Positions 33,979 to 42,728 of a stretch of DNA of 64,000 nucleotides are shown here, in pieces. A program made the position numbers and the translations under genes. Positions within the stretch are counted from its first letter, which is position 1. Every line of letters starts with the position of its first letter. Source of the DNA: Allobosea sp. Tri-44 (GTDB lineage: Bacteria > Pseudomonadota > Alphaproteobacteria > Rhizobiales > Beijerinckiaceae). A model generated the notes under the pieces. The model saw nothing but the letters and a program-made list of their open reading frames with translations, was not told the origin of the DNA and searched no databases. The stretch is taken from positions 62,001-126,000 of the forward strand of contig NZ_NBDP01000023.1 of NCBI RefSeq assembly GCF_004123845.1, given 5' to 3'.

Positions 33979-34878
33979 ATGGTCGATCGCATGTTCGAGC
34001 TCTTGGGTGTCCCCCCGCAGGCATTGTTCGGTCAGCTTCTGCTCGGCCTGATCAACGGCTCGTTCTATGCGATCCTCAGCCTCGGCCTGGCGGTGATCTT
34101 CGGCCTGCTCAACATCATCAACTTCACCCATGGCGCCCAGTACATGATGGGCGCCTTCGTCGCCTGGATGTGCCTGAACTATCTCGGCATCAACTACTGG
34201 GCGGCGCTGCTGCTGGCGCCGATCGCCGTTGGCATCACCGGCGTGGTGATCGAGCGCTTCCTGCTGAAGCGCATCGCCCATGTCGACCATCTCTACGGGC
34301 TGCTGCTGACCTTCGGCCTGGCGCTGATCATCCAGGGTCTGTTCCGCAACAATTATGGCTCCTCCGGCCTGCCTTACTCGATCCCGGCCGAGCTGCGCGG
34401 CGGCTATAATCTCGGCTTCATGTTCCTGCCGACCTATCGCGGCTGGGTCGTGATCGCTTCGCTCGTCGTCTGCCTCGCCACCTGGTTCATGATCGAGAAG
34501 ACCAAGCTTGGCTCCTATTTGCGCGCTGCGACCGAGAACCCGACCTTGACCCAGGCCTTCGGCATCAACGTGCCGCTGCTGGTGACGTTGACCTATGGCT
34601 TCGGCGTCGCGCTTGCCGCCTTTGCTGGCGTGCTGGCCGCGCCGATCTACTCGGTCAACCCGAACATGGGCGCCGACCTGATCATCGTCGTCTTCGCCGT
34701 GGTGGTCATCGGCGGCATGGGCTCGATCATGGGCGCGATCGTCACCGGCTTCTCGCTCGGCCTGGTCGAGGGGTTGACCAAGGTCTTCTATCCGGAAGCC
34801 TCGGCGACCGTGATCTTCATCATCATGGCGATCGTGCTTCTGGTGAAGCCGGCCGGCCTGTTCGGCCGCGCCGCGTGA
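33979..34878 (+). CDS. livH: ABC importer inner-membrane permease (LivH-like)
   Basis: The 299-residue protein has about eight membrane helices and LivH marks: LINGSFYAILSLGLAVIFGLLNIINFTHGA at residues 20-50 and the cytoplasmic coupling segment around AATENPTLTQAFGIN. It forms the channel with the LivM-like protein. The ATG at 33979 or 33991 could be used; neither has a strong ribosome-binding site, and a repeat element lies just upstream. Confidence 0.92.
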   Translation: MVDRMFELLGVPPQALFGQLLLGLINGSFYAILSLGLAVIFGLLNIINFTHGAQYMMGAFVAWMCLNYLGINYWAALLLAPIAVGITGVVIERFLLKRIAHVDHLYGLLLTFGLALIIQGLFRNNYGSSGLPYSIPAELRGGYNLGFMFLPTYRGWVVIASLVVCLATWFMIEKTKLGSYLRAATENPTLTQAFGINVPLLVTLTYGFGVALAAFAGVLAAPIYSVNPNMGADLIIVVFAVVVIGGMGSIMGAIVTGFSLGLVEGLTKVFYPEASATVIFIIMAIVLLVKPAGLFGRAA

Positions 34879-34887
34879 GGAATTGAG

Positions 34888-35880
34888 ATGGCAGACATCG
34901 CTTCCACCGACGCTCCCGCCGCCGCTCTCGCCATCGGCGAGGTTGATGACAGCACAGCGCGGCTGCACCGCAACCTGATGATCGGCATCGCGGCCGCGCT
35001 CGTGATCGCGCCATTCGTCGCCTATCCGGTTTTCGTGATGAAGGTGCTGTGCTTTGCGCTGTTCGCGCTCGCCTTCAATCTTCTGCTCGGCTATGGCGGC
35101 CTCCTCTCCTTCGGCCACGCAGCGTATTTCGGTATGGCGAGCTATGTCAGCGCCTACACGGCCAAGCATTGGGGGCTGACGCCGGAACTCGCCATCCTCG
35201 CCGGCACCGGGATCGCGGCTCTGCTCGGCCTCGCCTTCGGCGCGCTCGCGATCCGCCGCCAGGGCATCTACTTCGCGATGATCACGCTGGCGCTGGCGCA
35301 GATGGCGTTCTTCTTCTCGCTGCAGACGCCGCGCTTTACCGGTGGCGAGGACGGCATCCAGGCGGTGCCGCGCGGCAAGCTCCTCGGCCTGTTCAGCCTC
35401 GCCGACGACCGTGCCCTCTACTGGCTCGTCGCCGCGGTCTTCATGGGCGGGCTCCTGCTGATCTACCGCGTCATCCACTCGCCCTTCGGCCAGGTCTGCA
35501 AGGCGATCCGTGACAACGAGCCGCGCGCCATCTCGCTCGGCTATCGCGCCAGCCAGTACAAGCTCGCCGTCTTCGTGCTCTCGGCCGGGATCGCCGGGCT
35601 CGCCGGCGCGACCAAGGCGATCGTCTTCCAGCTGGCGTCGCTCACCGACGTGCATTGGTCGATGTCGGGCGAGGTCGTGCTGATGACGCTGGTCGGCGGG
35701 CTCGGCACGGTCTTCGGCCCGATCGTCGGCGCCATCGTCATCGTCTCCATGCAGAACTTCCTGGCGACGCTCGGCGCCTGGGTCACAGTGGTGCAGGGCG
35801 TCGTCTTCGTGATCTGTGTCCTGCTCTTCCGCGAAGGCATCGTCGGCATGATCGCCAAATGGATCAAGAAGCCGCTGTGA
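34888..35880 (+). CDS. livM: ABC importer inner-membrane permease (LivM-like)
   Basis: The 330-residue protein has about nine membrane helices and LivM marks such as FNLLLGYGGLLSFGHAAYFGM and CKAIRDNEPRAISLGYRASQYKLAVFVLSA, the coupling region. It starts 9 bases after the LivH-like gene with a GAGGAATTGAG site, so the two permeases are co-translated. It ends the operon and is followed by an interspersed repeat. Confidence 0.93.
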   Translation: MADIASTDAPAAALAIGEVDDSTARLHRNLMIGIAAALVIAPFVAYPVFVMKVLCFALFALAFNLLLGYGGLLSFGHAAYFGMASYVSAYTAKHWGLTPELAILAGTGIAALLGLAFGALAIRRQGIYFAMITLALAQMAFFFSLQTPRFTGGEDGIQAVPRGKLLGLFSLADDRALYWLVAAVFMGGLLLIYRVIHSPFGQVCKAIRDNEPRAISLGYRASQYKLAVFVLSAGIAGLAGATKAIVFQLASLTDVHWSMSGEVVLMTLVGGLGTVFGPIVGAIVIVSMQNFLATLGAWVTVVQGVVFVICVLLFREGIVGMIAKWIKKPL

Positions 35881-35886
35881 GCCTAT

Positions 35887-35973
35887 CGTCATTGCGAGCG
35901 TAGCGAAGCAATCCAGGAGGCATAGGCTCTGCCGCCTCTGGATTGCTTCGTCGCTTCGCTCCTCGCAATGATG
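35887..35973. repeat. Interspersed repeat E, copy 1
   Basis: The element runs from CGTCATTGCGAGC to CTCGCAATGATG, with GAAGCAATCCA and TGGATTGCTTC as inner inverted arms. It forms a long hairpin in either strand. A second copy lies at 42538-42627. Both lie just after the stop codons of rightward genes and before leftward genes, so they may double as terminators. Confidence 0.75.
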
Positions 35974-35977
35974 GGCG

Positions 35978-36349
35978 CTACTGCGTGAACAGATAGTCGA
36001 CCACAGCCGCCCGGTCCGCCGCGCGAAGGCCGGCGGGCGGGCTCATCCAGCCACCGGGCACGATCGCATCGGGATCGGCGAGATAGCCGAGCAACCGCTC
36101 GCGGTCCCAGGCGAACCCTTGCGCCTTCGCGGCCCTGAACGCCGGCGAATAATCGAAGCCCTCGGCCGAGCCGAGCACGCGCCCTTTCAACCCGGCAAGA
36201 TGGGGCCCCGCCATGCCGGCCTTGCCGGGATCGAGGCTGTGGCAGGACTGGCAGGCCTTGAAGATGGCAGCTCCTGCCGGCTCCTGCGCCTGGAGCGGGC
36301 CGGTCAGGGACAGCGCAAGCGCCAACAGCGCCGCGAGCCCCGTTTTCAC
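35978..36349 (-). CDS. Exported class I cytochrome c
   Basis: The 123-residue protein has a signal peptide (residues 1-21, ending LQAQ), one haem site CQSCH and a likely methionine ligand in GGWMSPPAG. It starts with GTG, overlapping the stop of the upstream propeller gene as GTGA, so the two are made together. It is probably a periplasmic electron carrier serving an oxidoreductase; the partner in this operon is not an obvious redox enzyme. Confidence 0.85.
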   Translation of the reverse strand: MKTGLAALLALALSLTGPLQAQEPAGAAIFKACQSCHSLDPGKAGMAGPHLAGLKGRVLGSAEGFDYSPAFRAAKAQGFAWDRERLLGYLADPDAIVPGGWMSPPAGLRAADRAAVVDYLFTQ

Positions 36350-37353
36350 GCCGGCTTCACCGTCTGGATACGCACCAACCGGTTGCTGCCGCTCTCGCCG
36401 CCCCAGGCCTCGCCGCTCCGCCCGTCCATCTGGCGGACATTGGCGCCGGGCTTGTCGCTCGGGAAGCTGTTGAACTCCTCGCTCAGCGGGTCGAAGCGGA
36501 CGATGCTGTTGAGGGCGAAGTCGGTGAGCCAGACCTTGTCGGCGTCATCGACATAGACCGAATAAGTCCGCGGCTTGTTGCCCGGCAGCTTCCAGCCCTT
36601 CCAGCTGCCGCTTTCGGTGTCGAAGGCCGAGACCTGTCCGGAATTCCACTCGCTGACCCAGATCCGGTTCTTCGAATCCGACCAGACCCGGCGAGCGCCC
36701 TGGCCCTCGGTCGGTGGATCGACCACGGTGAAGGCGCCGCTCTGGGTGTTGATCCTCGCGATGTAGTTGCCGGCGAGCGAGGCGAACCAGATATCGCCGG
36801 CCGGTGTGCGCGTCATGCCATAGGGGCCGGCGCCGCGCGGCGCGTCGAAGATCTCCATCTTGCCGGATTTCGGATCGAGACGGCCAACGATGCCGTTCTG
36901 GCCGGTGAACCAGAGCATGCCGGTCTTGTCGAAGACCGGCGTATTGAGATTGGCGCGTTCGCGCTCGGCCGGCAGCTTGAACAGATCGACCTTGTGCGTC
37001 TTGTCGTCGACGCGGGCGATGGCGTTCTGGCCGCCCTCGGTGACCCAGGCGGCGCCATCAGGCCCGCGCACGACGCCGTGCGGAGCGGCGCCGTCGCCGA
37101 GCGGGATCACCCTGGTCTGGCTGGTGCGCGGGTCGAAGCGGCCGAGCACGCCATTGCGTTGGCCGCAGACCCAGAGCGTGCCGTCGCCGGCATCGGTGAC
37201 ATCTCGCGAACCCTTGATCTCCGGCACCTCGAAATAGGTGACGATGAACGGGCTGCCGGGCTGGGGCTGTCCGGTCGCCTCGGCGCTGCGCAGGATCAGA
37301 TTCGGCGCGGCGAGGCCGGCGATACCGAATTTCAGGAACGAACGGCGCAGCAT
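36346..37353 (-). CDS. Exported Vgb-like (streptogramin lyase-like) beta-propeller protein
   Basis: The 335-residue protein has a twin-arginine-like start (MLRRSFLKFGIAG) and repeated propeller blades with motifs such as DGTLWVCGQRNGVLGRFD, DGAAWVTEGGQNAIARVD and TGMLWFTGQNGIVGRLD. These are the marks of the virginiamycin B lyase-like seven-bladed propeller family. Most members outside known resistance genes have no known reaction. Co-translation with a cytochrome c suggests a periplasmic binding or redox-linked role, not antibiotic cleavage; this is an inference. Confidence 0.8.
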   Translation of the reverse strand: MLRRSFLKFGIAGLAAPNLILRSAEATGQPQPGSPFIVTYFEVPEIKGSRDVTDAGDGTLWVCGQRNGVLGRFDPRTSQTRVIPLGDGAAPHGVVRGPDGAAWVTEGGQNAIARVDDKTHKVDLFKLPAERERANLNTPVFDKTGMLWFTGQNGIVGRLDPKSGKMEIFDAPRGAGPYGMTRTPAGDIWFASLAGNYIARINTQSGAFTVVDPPTEGQGARRVWSDSKNRIWVSEWNSGQVSAFDTESGSWKGWKLPGNKPRTYSVYVDDADKVWLTDFALNSIVRFDPLSEEFNSFPSDKPGANVRQMDGRSGEAWGGESGSNRLVRIQTVKPA

Positions 37354-37463
37354 GGGCGTCTCCTTTCGTTGTCGGCCGGCGAATGATCTGCCTGTCCAAG
37401 ACAGGCGTAAACCGACAACATCGTGAAACTGTGGCTGCGGCCGGACGGTTCCCTCTTCTCGTT

Positions 37464-38111
37464 CTAGCGCTGCCGCTGGATGCCTTCGGGCAGGGTCGAA
37501 ACGCGCGCCATTTCGCCGCTGTGGAAGGCGGCCGGATCGGCGAGATAGTCCTGCGCCATCGCCATCGCGTCGGCGCCCCAGAAGACCTCGCCATCGATCA
37601 CCAGGCTCGGCACGCCGAAGACGCCGGCGGCAACTGCTTCTTCGGTCGCCTGGCGAAGGCGATCCTTGATCTCCTGCTCCCCGATCAGCGCCAGGGAACC
37701 GGGCCGGCCGGCGGCCTCGGCCACCGCTTCCAGCACGGCTGGCTCGTTGGCGTCGCGCCCTTCGCCCCAGACGAGGCGGAAGGCGGCCGTCACGGCCGCC
37801 TCGTTGCCGTCGAGCGCGGTCAGCAGGCGCAGCATGGCGAGCGGGTTAAAGGGGTGGGCCGGCGGGAAGCGGAAGGGCACGCCCATCGCTCGGGCCGTGT
37901 GCGTTGCGAGCCTATAGGTATGGACGCGCTTGGGCGCGATTTCGGCCGGCCCGAGCTGGCCCCAGACCTTGAGGACACCGCCGAAGACGATCGGCTTCAG
38001 TACCACCGGCCGCTGCATCCGGATCGCATCGAGGCGCGTCAGCGCGAGATGGGCGAAGGGCGAGATAATGTCGAAATACCAGAAAGCGGGCTGAGGCAAA
38101 GGCGGGCTCAC
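37464..38111 (-). CDS. DsbA-like 2-hydroxychromene-2-carboxylate isomerase family protein
   Basis: From the GTG at 38111 the product has 215 residues. It shows the kappa-class glutathione-transferase/isomerase fold: FWYFDIISPFAHLAL with the active-site serine near residue 16, a long helical insert, and GVFGVPSLVIDGEVFWGADAM with the cis-proline. Relatives isomerise a chromene carboxylate in naphthalene-type degradation using glutathione. The GTG overlaps the stop of the isochorismatase-like gene, showing co-translation. Confidence 0.82.
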   Translation of the reverse strand: MSPPLPQPAFWYFDIISPFAHLALTRLDAIRMQRPVVLKPIVFGGVLKVWGQLGPAEIAPKRVHTYRLATHTARAMGVPFRFPPAHPFNPLAMLRLLTALDGNEAAVTAAFRLVWGEGRDANEPAVLEAVAEAAGRPGSLALIGEQEIKDRLRQATEEAVAAGVFGVPSLVIDGEVFWGADAMAMAQDYLADPAAFHSGEMARVSTLPEGIQRQR

Positions 38112-38647
38112 TTGATCAGCGCGAGGGCGGCGCGGAACTGCGGGTGCTCGGCTGTGCGCAGCCACTCGAATACGACTGCCTCCGTTGTGACGATCTCGGC
38201 GCCGTTTCGCTCCAGCCGACGTAAGCTCACCTCCTTGCTTTCCGGCACGCGCGAGCCGACGGCGTCCTGCACCACGAAGACACGGCGCTTGTGCTCGAGC
38301 AGAGAGAGCGCGGTCTGGCCGAAGCAGACATGCGCCTCGCAGCCGCAGAGAATAAGGTCGTCGTCGCCGGTGATAGCGTCAATGAAGGCCGGCGTGGCGC
38401 AGGCATCGAAGCTCATCTTGGCGATGGCGGGCGCAGCCTCGGCCAGTTCGGGAACCGTCGCGCCGAGGCCGGTCGGATTCTGCTCGGTCATCACAACCGG
38501 CACGTCGAGGAGCTTTGCCGCCGCAACCAGCCTGCCGGCATTGGCGAGGAGGCGCGGCCCGTCATGGATCGCCGGCATCAATCGCGCCTGGAAGTCGATG
38601 ACGACGAGGCGGGACCGCTTGGCGTTCATCAGATGCATCGGCGTCAC
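38108..38647 (-). CDS. Isochorismatase-like cysteine hydrolase
   Basis: The protein has the catalytic triad of the family, counted from a GTG start at 38647: Asp18 in VVIDFQ, Lys77 in IAKMSF and Cys108 in CEAHVCFGQTA. Members hydrolyse amides, N-carbamoyl groups or isochorismate. A start at the ATG 38638 is equally or more likely because GAAGG lies 8 bases before it; then the triad is Asp15, Lys74, Cys105. The gene is coupled to a TetR gene upstream and to the isomerase-like gene downstream. Confidence 0.85.
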   Translation of the reverse strand: MTPMHLMNAKRSRLVVIDFQARLMPAIHDGPRLLANAGRLVAAAKLLDVPVVMTEQNPTGLGATVPELAEAAPAIAKMSFDACATPAFIDAITGDDDLILCGCEAHVCFGQTALSLLEHKRRVFVVQDAVGSRVPESKEVSLRRLERNGAEIVTTEAVVFEWLRTAEHPQFRAALALIK

Positions 38648-39276
38648 CTTCGCAAGAGTCGGTCGAGCTCGGTTTCGACATGGCGCTGCATCAGCGTGCG
38701 CGCCGAGGCGCCGAACATGCGGATGCGCCGCGTATGGGCCAGCAGGAGCACGCCGGAAGCATGGGCGAAGGCGTCGGCCATGATCAACTCGGCTTGCGCG
38801 GCATCGGCGCCCAGCGCCAGCGCGGCCGTGCGGATCGGCGCAAGGCTCGCTTCCAGCGCCTCGTTCAGGGCCCGGTCACGCTCGCGGCCGAGGCCGTGCG
38901 GGCGCATGCCGCCACGGAACAGATAGAAGCCGAGATCAAGATCGCGCGGGTTTTCGGCATAGAAATCGAAGAAGGCGAGTGCGGCGGCGCAGAAGCGTTC
39001 GGCCGGGGTACCGGCGGCAGCGACTGCCATATCGACCGCCGCCTGCAACGTGGCGATCGAGCGGCCAAGCACCTCGGCATAGAGCGCCTCTTTCGAGTCG
39101 AAATGGAAATAGAGCGCCGCCGGCGTGTAGCCGGCCTCGGCTGCAATCGCCCGCAGCGACGCGCCGTCCAGCCCCTCGCGCTCGAACACGGCCCGCGCCG
39201 CGGCGAGGATGCCCTCGCGCTTGGCGTCAGTCGCGGCATAGCGGCCACGCTTTCGATCTGCTGATCCCTCGCTCAC
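38644..39276 (-). CDS. TetR-family transcriptional regulator
   Basis: The 210-residue protein has a TetR DNA-binding domain (about 18-65) with ASLRAIAAEAGYTPAALYFHFDSKEALY, and a helical ligand domain. It starts with GTG behind a GGAGG site. It heads the hydrolase and isomerase genes and is divergent from the flavoprotein and acyl-CoA dehydrogenase genes, so it probably controls all of them as one catabolic unit. The AT-richer gap at 39277-39357 holds the promoters (for example AACGCCGTTCAATTTT). Confidence 0.87.
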   Translation of the reverse strand: MSEGSADRKRGRYAATDAKREGILAAARAVFEREGLDGASLRAIAAEAGYTPAALYFHFDSKEALYAEVLGRSIATLQAAVDMAVAAAGTPAERFCAAALAFFDFYAENPRDLDLGFYLFRGGMRPHGLGRERDRALNEALEASLAPIRTAALALGADAAQAELIMADAFAHASGVLLLAHTRRIRMFGASARTLMQRHVETELDRLLRR

Positions 39277-39357
39277 TCTGGAACGCCTCCAACCCTCTTG
39301 ACGAAAATCTAACGCCGTTCAATTTTAGGAGCAACAACCGCTCGGGAGGAGGCTAGC

Positions 39358-40890
39358 ATGCTGATGGACGCCGCCGGCTATCGCGAATCCCTGCGGACCT
39401 ATTCTCCGCGCGTTTTCATCAACGGCCGCAGGATCGAGAACGTCGCCGACGAGCCCCTCCTGCTGCCGGGCATCAACGGTATCGGCGTGACCTATGACCT
39501 CGCGCATGAGGCGGCCTACCGGCCGATCATGACCGCGGTCCAGGGCTCTTCCGGGCGCACCGTCAACCGCATGCTCCATATCGATGGTTCGTCCAGCGAT
39601 CTCCTCGCCAAGCTCGAGGCGGTCCGCTTGGTCTGCAAGATCTCGGGCTGCGCCCAGCGCTATCTGACGCATGACGCCTTCAACGGCATCCTGCAGGCGA
39701 CGATACGGGCCGACGCCAATCGCGGCACCGACTACACCCAGCGCTTCCTCGCCTACATGCACCGCATCCAGGACGAGGATCTGACCTGCGGCGTTGCCAT
39801 GACCGACGCCAAGGGCGACCGCTCGCTGCGGCCAGGCTCACAGCCCAATCGTGATTCCTACGTGCACATCAAGGAGCGCCGGCGGGACGGCATCATCATC
39901 CGCGGCACCAAGGCGATCGTCACGGGCGCGCCTTACGTCCATGAATTCCTGGTGATGCCTTGCCGCACCCACGCCGAGGTCGACGAGGATTTCGCCGTCT
40001 GCTGCGCCGTTCCCTGCGATGCCGAGGGGATCACTATCGTCGCGCGTCCGGGGGGGCGCCCGGGCGATCCGGCGGCCAAATTCTCGGCCAAATACGGCCA
40101 GTCGACCGGCGCGGTGATGTTCGATGACGTCTTCGTGCCGTGGGAGCGCGTCTTCCTTGCCGGCGAGGTCGAGGAGGCCGGTTATCTCACCACCAGCTAC
40201 GCCACCCATCACCGCCACAGCTGCATCGCCGCGCGGGCCGGCTTCGGCGACCTCTTGGTCGGCGCCGGCGCCTTGATGGTCGAGGCCAACGGGCTCGATG
40301 CCGACCGGCATTCCCATGTCCGCGAGCAGCTGGTCGAGCTGATCACCATCACCGAGAGCTTCTTCGCCTGCGGCGTGGCGGCCTCGGTCTATTGCAGCAA
40401 GGACGCCTCGGGCGTGGCGATGCCGGACGCAGTTTTCGCCAATATCGGCAAGCTGCTGCTCGCTACCAAGATCTACGACATGCACAGGATCGCTCATTAC
40501 GTCTCGGGAGGCTTGATCGTGGCGCTGCCCGGCCCGGACGAGGACCACAACCCCGAAACCTCGGCCTCGCTCTCGGCGGTGCTGACGGGGCGGGCGGACA
40601 TCCCCTACGCGCAGCGCGCCGAGGTCGCCCGCTTCATCGAGGACCTCACCGTCTCCAAGGAGGCCGGTTGGTATTCGGTGATCTCGCTGCATGGCGGCGG
40701 TTCGCCCGAGGCGATGAAGCGCGAGATCTGGCGCAACTATCCCGTCATGGAGAAGGTCGCGCTGGTCGAGAGCCTGCTCGACCGCGGCGTGCTCGCCGAT
40801 GGCTCGCGCGTGTCGAAGCAGCCGGGCCGCTGCTGCGTCACCGGCTGCGAGGTGCCCGAGCGCGTGACGGCACCGGAGGCGGCGGAATGA
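39358..40890 (+). CDS. HpaB/AbfD-superfamily flavoprotein (4-hydroxyphenylacetate 3-hydroxylase-like)
   Basis: The 510-residue protein belongs to the superfamily of flavin-dependent phenol hydroxylases and 4-hydroxybutyryl-CoA dehydratase, with the acyl-CoA-dehydrogenase-like fold. Marks include RDSYVHIKERRRDGIIIRGTKA and FDDVFVPWERVF. Of the four iron-sulfur ligands known for AbfD, by-eye alignment keeps C98 and H285 but has Y102 and A292 in place of cysteines, so the dehydratase cluster is unlikely. It is more likely a hydroxylase needing a separate flavin reductase. A GGAGGAGG site precedes the ATG. Its stop overlaps the start of the acyl-CoA dehydrogenase. Confidence 0.82.
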   Translation: MLMDAAGYRESLRTYSPRVFINGRRIENVADEPLLLPGINGIGVTYDLAHEAAYRPIMTAVQGSSGRTVNRMLHIDGSSSDLLAKLEAVRLVCKISGCAQRYLTHDAFNGILQATIRADANRGTDYTQRFLAYMHRIQDEDLTCGVAMTDAKGDRSLRPGSQPNRDSYVHIKERRRDGIIIRGTKAIVTGAPYVHEFLVMPCRTHAEVDEDFAVCCAVPCDAEGITIVARPGGRPGDPAAKFSAKYGQSTGAVMFDDVFVPWERVFLAGEVEEAGYLTTSYATHHRHSCIAARAGFGDLLVGAGALMVEANGLDADRHSHVREQLVELITITESFFACGVAASVYCSKDASGVAMPDAVFANIGKLLLATKIYDMHRIAHYVSGGLIVALPGPDEDHNPETSASLSAVLTGRADIPYAQRAEVARFIEDLTVSKEAGWYSVISLHGGGSPEAMKREIWRNYPVMEKVALVESLLDRGVLADGSRVSKQPGRCCVTGCEVPERVTAPEAAE

Positions 40891-42536
40891 CCATGCAGGC
40901 TCACGCCACCCACCAGGTCCTCAACCAGGCCCGACCCGCCACCGGCTGGAATGCCTTCTCCGGCGATGCGGTGCTGCAGGGCATCGTCGCCCGCGGCGCG
41001 CCCTGGGTCGCCGGCAAGGCTGCGGCACTGGGCGCCCATGCCGGCGATGCCGAGGTGCAGGAGCTCGCCCGCCTCGCCAACCGCCATGGACCGGAGCTGC
41101 GGAGCCATGACCGCTATGGCAATCGCCTCGACTGGATCGAGTTCCACCCGGCCTGGCACGAATTGATGTCGCTAGCCTTCGCGTACGAGGTGCCCTCGCT
41201 CGCCTGGACGACGAAGGAGGCTAACGGCCATCTCGGCCGCGCCGTGCTGTCCTATCTCTGGAACCAGGTCGAGCACGGGACCGGCTGCCCGACCGGCATG
41301 ACCTATGCCGCTTTTCCCGGCCTCGCCCAGCCGGAGTTCGCGCTCTGGCGGCAGAAGATCACCTCGGGCCGCTACGACAGGCGCCCGCTGCCGGTGGCGC
41401 AGAAGACCGGCGCCAGCATCGGCTATGCGATGACTGAGAAGCAGGGCGGCTCGGATCTGCGCCAGACCCAGACCACGGCCCGCTTCCTTGAGGATACGCC
41501 GGAGGGCCGGGTCTATCTGATCACCGGGCACAAATGGTTCTTCTCGGTGCCGCAATCGGACGGGTTCTTTACCCTGGCGCAGACGCAAAGCGGCGTCTCC
41601 TGCCTGTTTTGCCCCGGCTTCCTGCCCGATGGCAGCCGCAACCGGCTGCAGATCCAGCGCCTGAAGGACAAGGCCGGCAACCGCTCGAACGCCTCCTCCG
41701 AGGTCGAATTCCGCGAATGCCTGGGTTGGCTCGTCGGCGAGGAGGGCGCCGGCATCAAGGAGATCCTCAGTCACGCGCACCTCACCCGGCTCGACTTTGC
41801 CGTCGGCTCGGCCGGGCTGATGCGCCAGGCGCTGACGTTGGCGCTGAACCACACCCAGTCGCGCAGGGGTTTCGGCTCGTCGCTCGCCGAGCAGCCGATG
41901 ATGACCAACATCCTCGCCGATCTCGCCATCGATTCCGAAGCCTCGACGCTGATGGCCTTCAGGGTCGCGGCTGCAACCGATGCGATGGAGACGACCGAGG
42001 ATGAGCGTCATCTCGCTCGCGTCACCACCCCGCTGGCCAAATTCTGGAACTGCAAGCGCGCCGCCGCCTTCGTGGTCGAAGCCCTGGAATGCCATGGCGG
42101 CAATGGCTTCATCGAGGAGAACCCGATGGCGCGGCTCTATCGCGAGGCGCCGCTCAACGCGATCTGGGAGGGCACCTCGAACATGATGTGCATGGACGTG
42201 CTGCGCGCCTTCAACCGCGAGCCGCGCACCAAGGAGGCCTTCATGAACGAGGTCGGCGCGGCGCGCGGCGCCAATCGCGCCCTCGATCGCTGGCTCGACC
42301 GGCTCGGCGACGAGGTGGCGAAGCCGCGCAATGATGACGGCCATGGCCGCCGGCTCGCCAATCTGATGGCCTATGCGCTGCAGGCCTCGGAGCTCAGGAA
42401 GCATGCCGACGAGGCGGTATTCGAGAGCTTCTGCCGCTCGCGGCTCGACGCCGACTGGGGCTATGTCTTCGGCACGCTCGACCCCTCGCCTGAGCTGGCG
42501 GGGATCGTGCAGCGGGCGACAGTGGCGCGTGGCTAG
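40887..42536 (+). CDS. AidB-like acyl-CoA dehydrogenase family protein
   Basis: The 549-residue protein resembles AidB and isovaleryl-CoA-dehydrogenase-type proteins: YAMTEKQGGSDLRQTQT, GHKWFFSVPQSDGF, QRLKDKAGNRSNASSEVEF and a C-terminal ECHGGNGFIEENPMARLYREAPLNAIWEGTSN. The last segment contains the flavin-binding and catalytic region. The protein is predicted to be cytoplasmic and FAD-dependent. It is coupled to the upstream flavoprotein gene by an ATGA overlap, with GGAGG at the right distance. Its role here is probably catabolic, not DNA protection as in E. coli AidB. Confidence 0.88.
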   Translation: MTMQAHATHQVLNQARPATGWNAFSGDAVLQGIVARGAPWVAGKAAALGAHAGDAEVQELARLANRHGPELRSHDRYGNRLDWIEFHPAWHELMSLAFAYEVPSLAWTTKEANGHLGRAVLSYLWNQVEHGTGCPTGMTYAAFPGLAQPEFALWRQKITSGRYDRRPLPVAQKTGASIGYAMTEKQGGSDLRQTQTTARFLEDTPEGRVYLITGHKWFFSVPQSDGFFTLAQTQSGVSCLFCPGFLPDGSRNRLQIQRLKDKAGNRSNASSEVEFRECLGWLVGEEGAGIKEILSHAHLTRLDFAVGSAGLMRQALTLALNHTQSRRGFGSSLAEQPMMTNILADLAIDSEASTLMAFRVAAATDAMETTEDERHLARVTTPLAKFWNCKRAAAFVVEALECHGGNGFIEENPMARLYREAPLNAIWEGTSNMMCMDVLRAFNREPRTKEAFMNEVGAARGANRALDRWLDRLGDEVAKPRNDDGHGRRLANLMAYALQASELRKHADEAVFESFCRSRLDADWGYVFGTLDPSPELAGIVQRATVARG

Positions 42537-42537
42537 T

Positions 42538-42627
42538 CGTCATTGCGAGCGAAGCGAAGCAATCCAGAAGACGTGAAACTCTGCCGTCCCTGGATTGCTT
42601 CCTCGGCTTCGCCTCCTCGCAATGACG
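42538..42627. repeat. Interspersed repeat E, copy 2
   Basis: It runs from CGTCATTGCGAGC to CTCGCAATGACG with the inner pair GAAGCAATCCA / TGGATTGCTTC. The middle differs from copy 1. It follows the acyl-CoA dehydrogenase stop by one base. Confidence 0.75.
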
Positions 42628-42664
42628 GTAGGCAGCCGGACTACTGGAAAAACACGCGCCCCAA

Positions 42665-42688
42665 GCCCATTCCCTCGCGGGAATGGGC
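42665..42688. terminator. Hairpin between convergent genes
   Basis: GCCCATTCCC and GGGAATGGGC form a perfect 10-bp stem around a TCGC loop, between the convergent acyl-CoA dehydrogenase and DUF899 genes. No T-run follows on either strand, so termination would be factor-assisted or partial. Confidence 0.4.
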
Positions 42689-42728
42689 ATCCCACCAACC
42701 CTATGCGCGTGGTCTGGCTCGCTGCGCC

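Noticed and set aside
33922..35892. 656-codon open frame on the minus strand across the livH-livM genes
   Set aside because: The translated sequence is a charged low-complexity string (Glu/Arg/Asp/His) typical of antisense to membrane proteins; LivH and LivM motifs are intact on the plus strand.
36346..37353. Streptogramin-resistance gene (vgb)
   Set aside because: The fold is Vgb-like, but the protein is exported with a twin-arginine-like signal and co-translated with a cytochrome c, and such propellers are common outside resistance; no resistance claim is justified.
40140..40890. Upstream extension of the AidB-like gene
   Set aside because: The extended frame overlaps the flavoprotein gene in another phase and reads as Arg-rich noise; the ATG at 40887 has a good GGAGG site and gives the normal family start.
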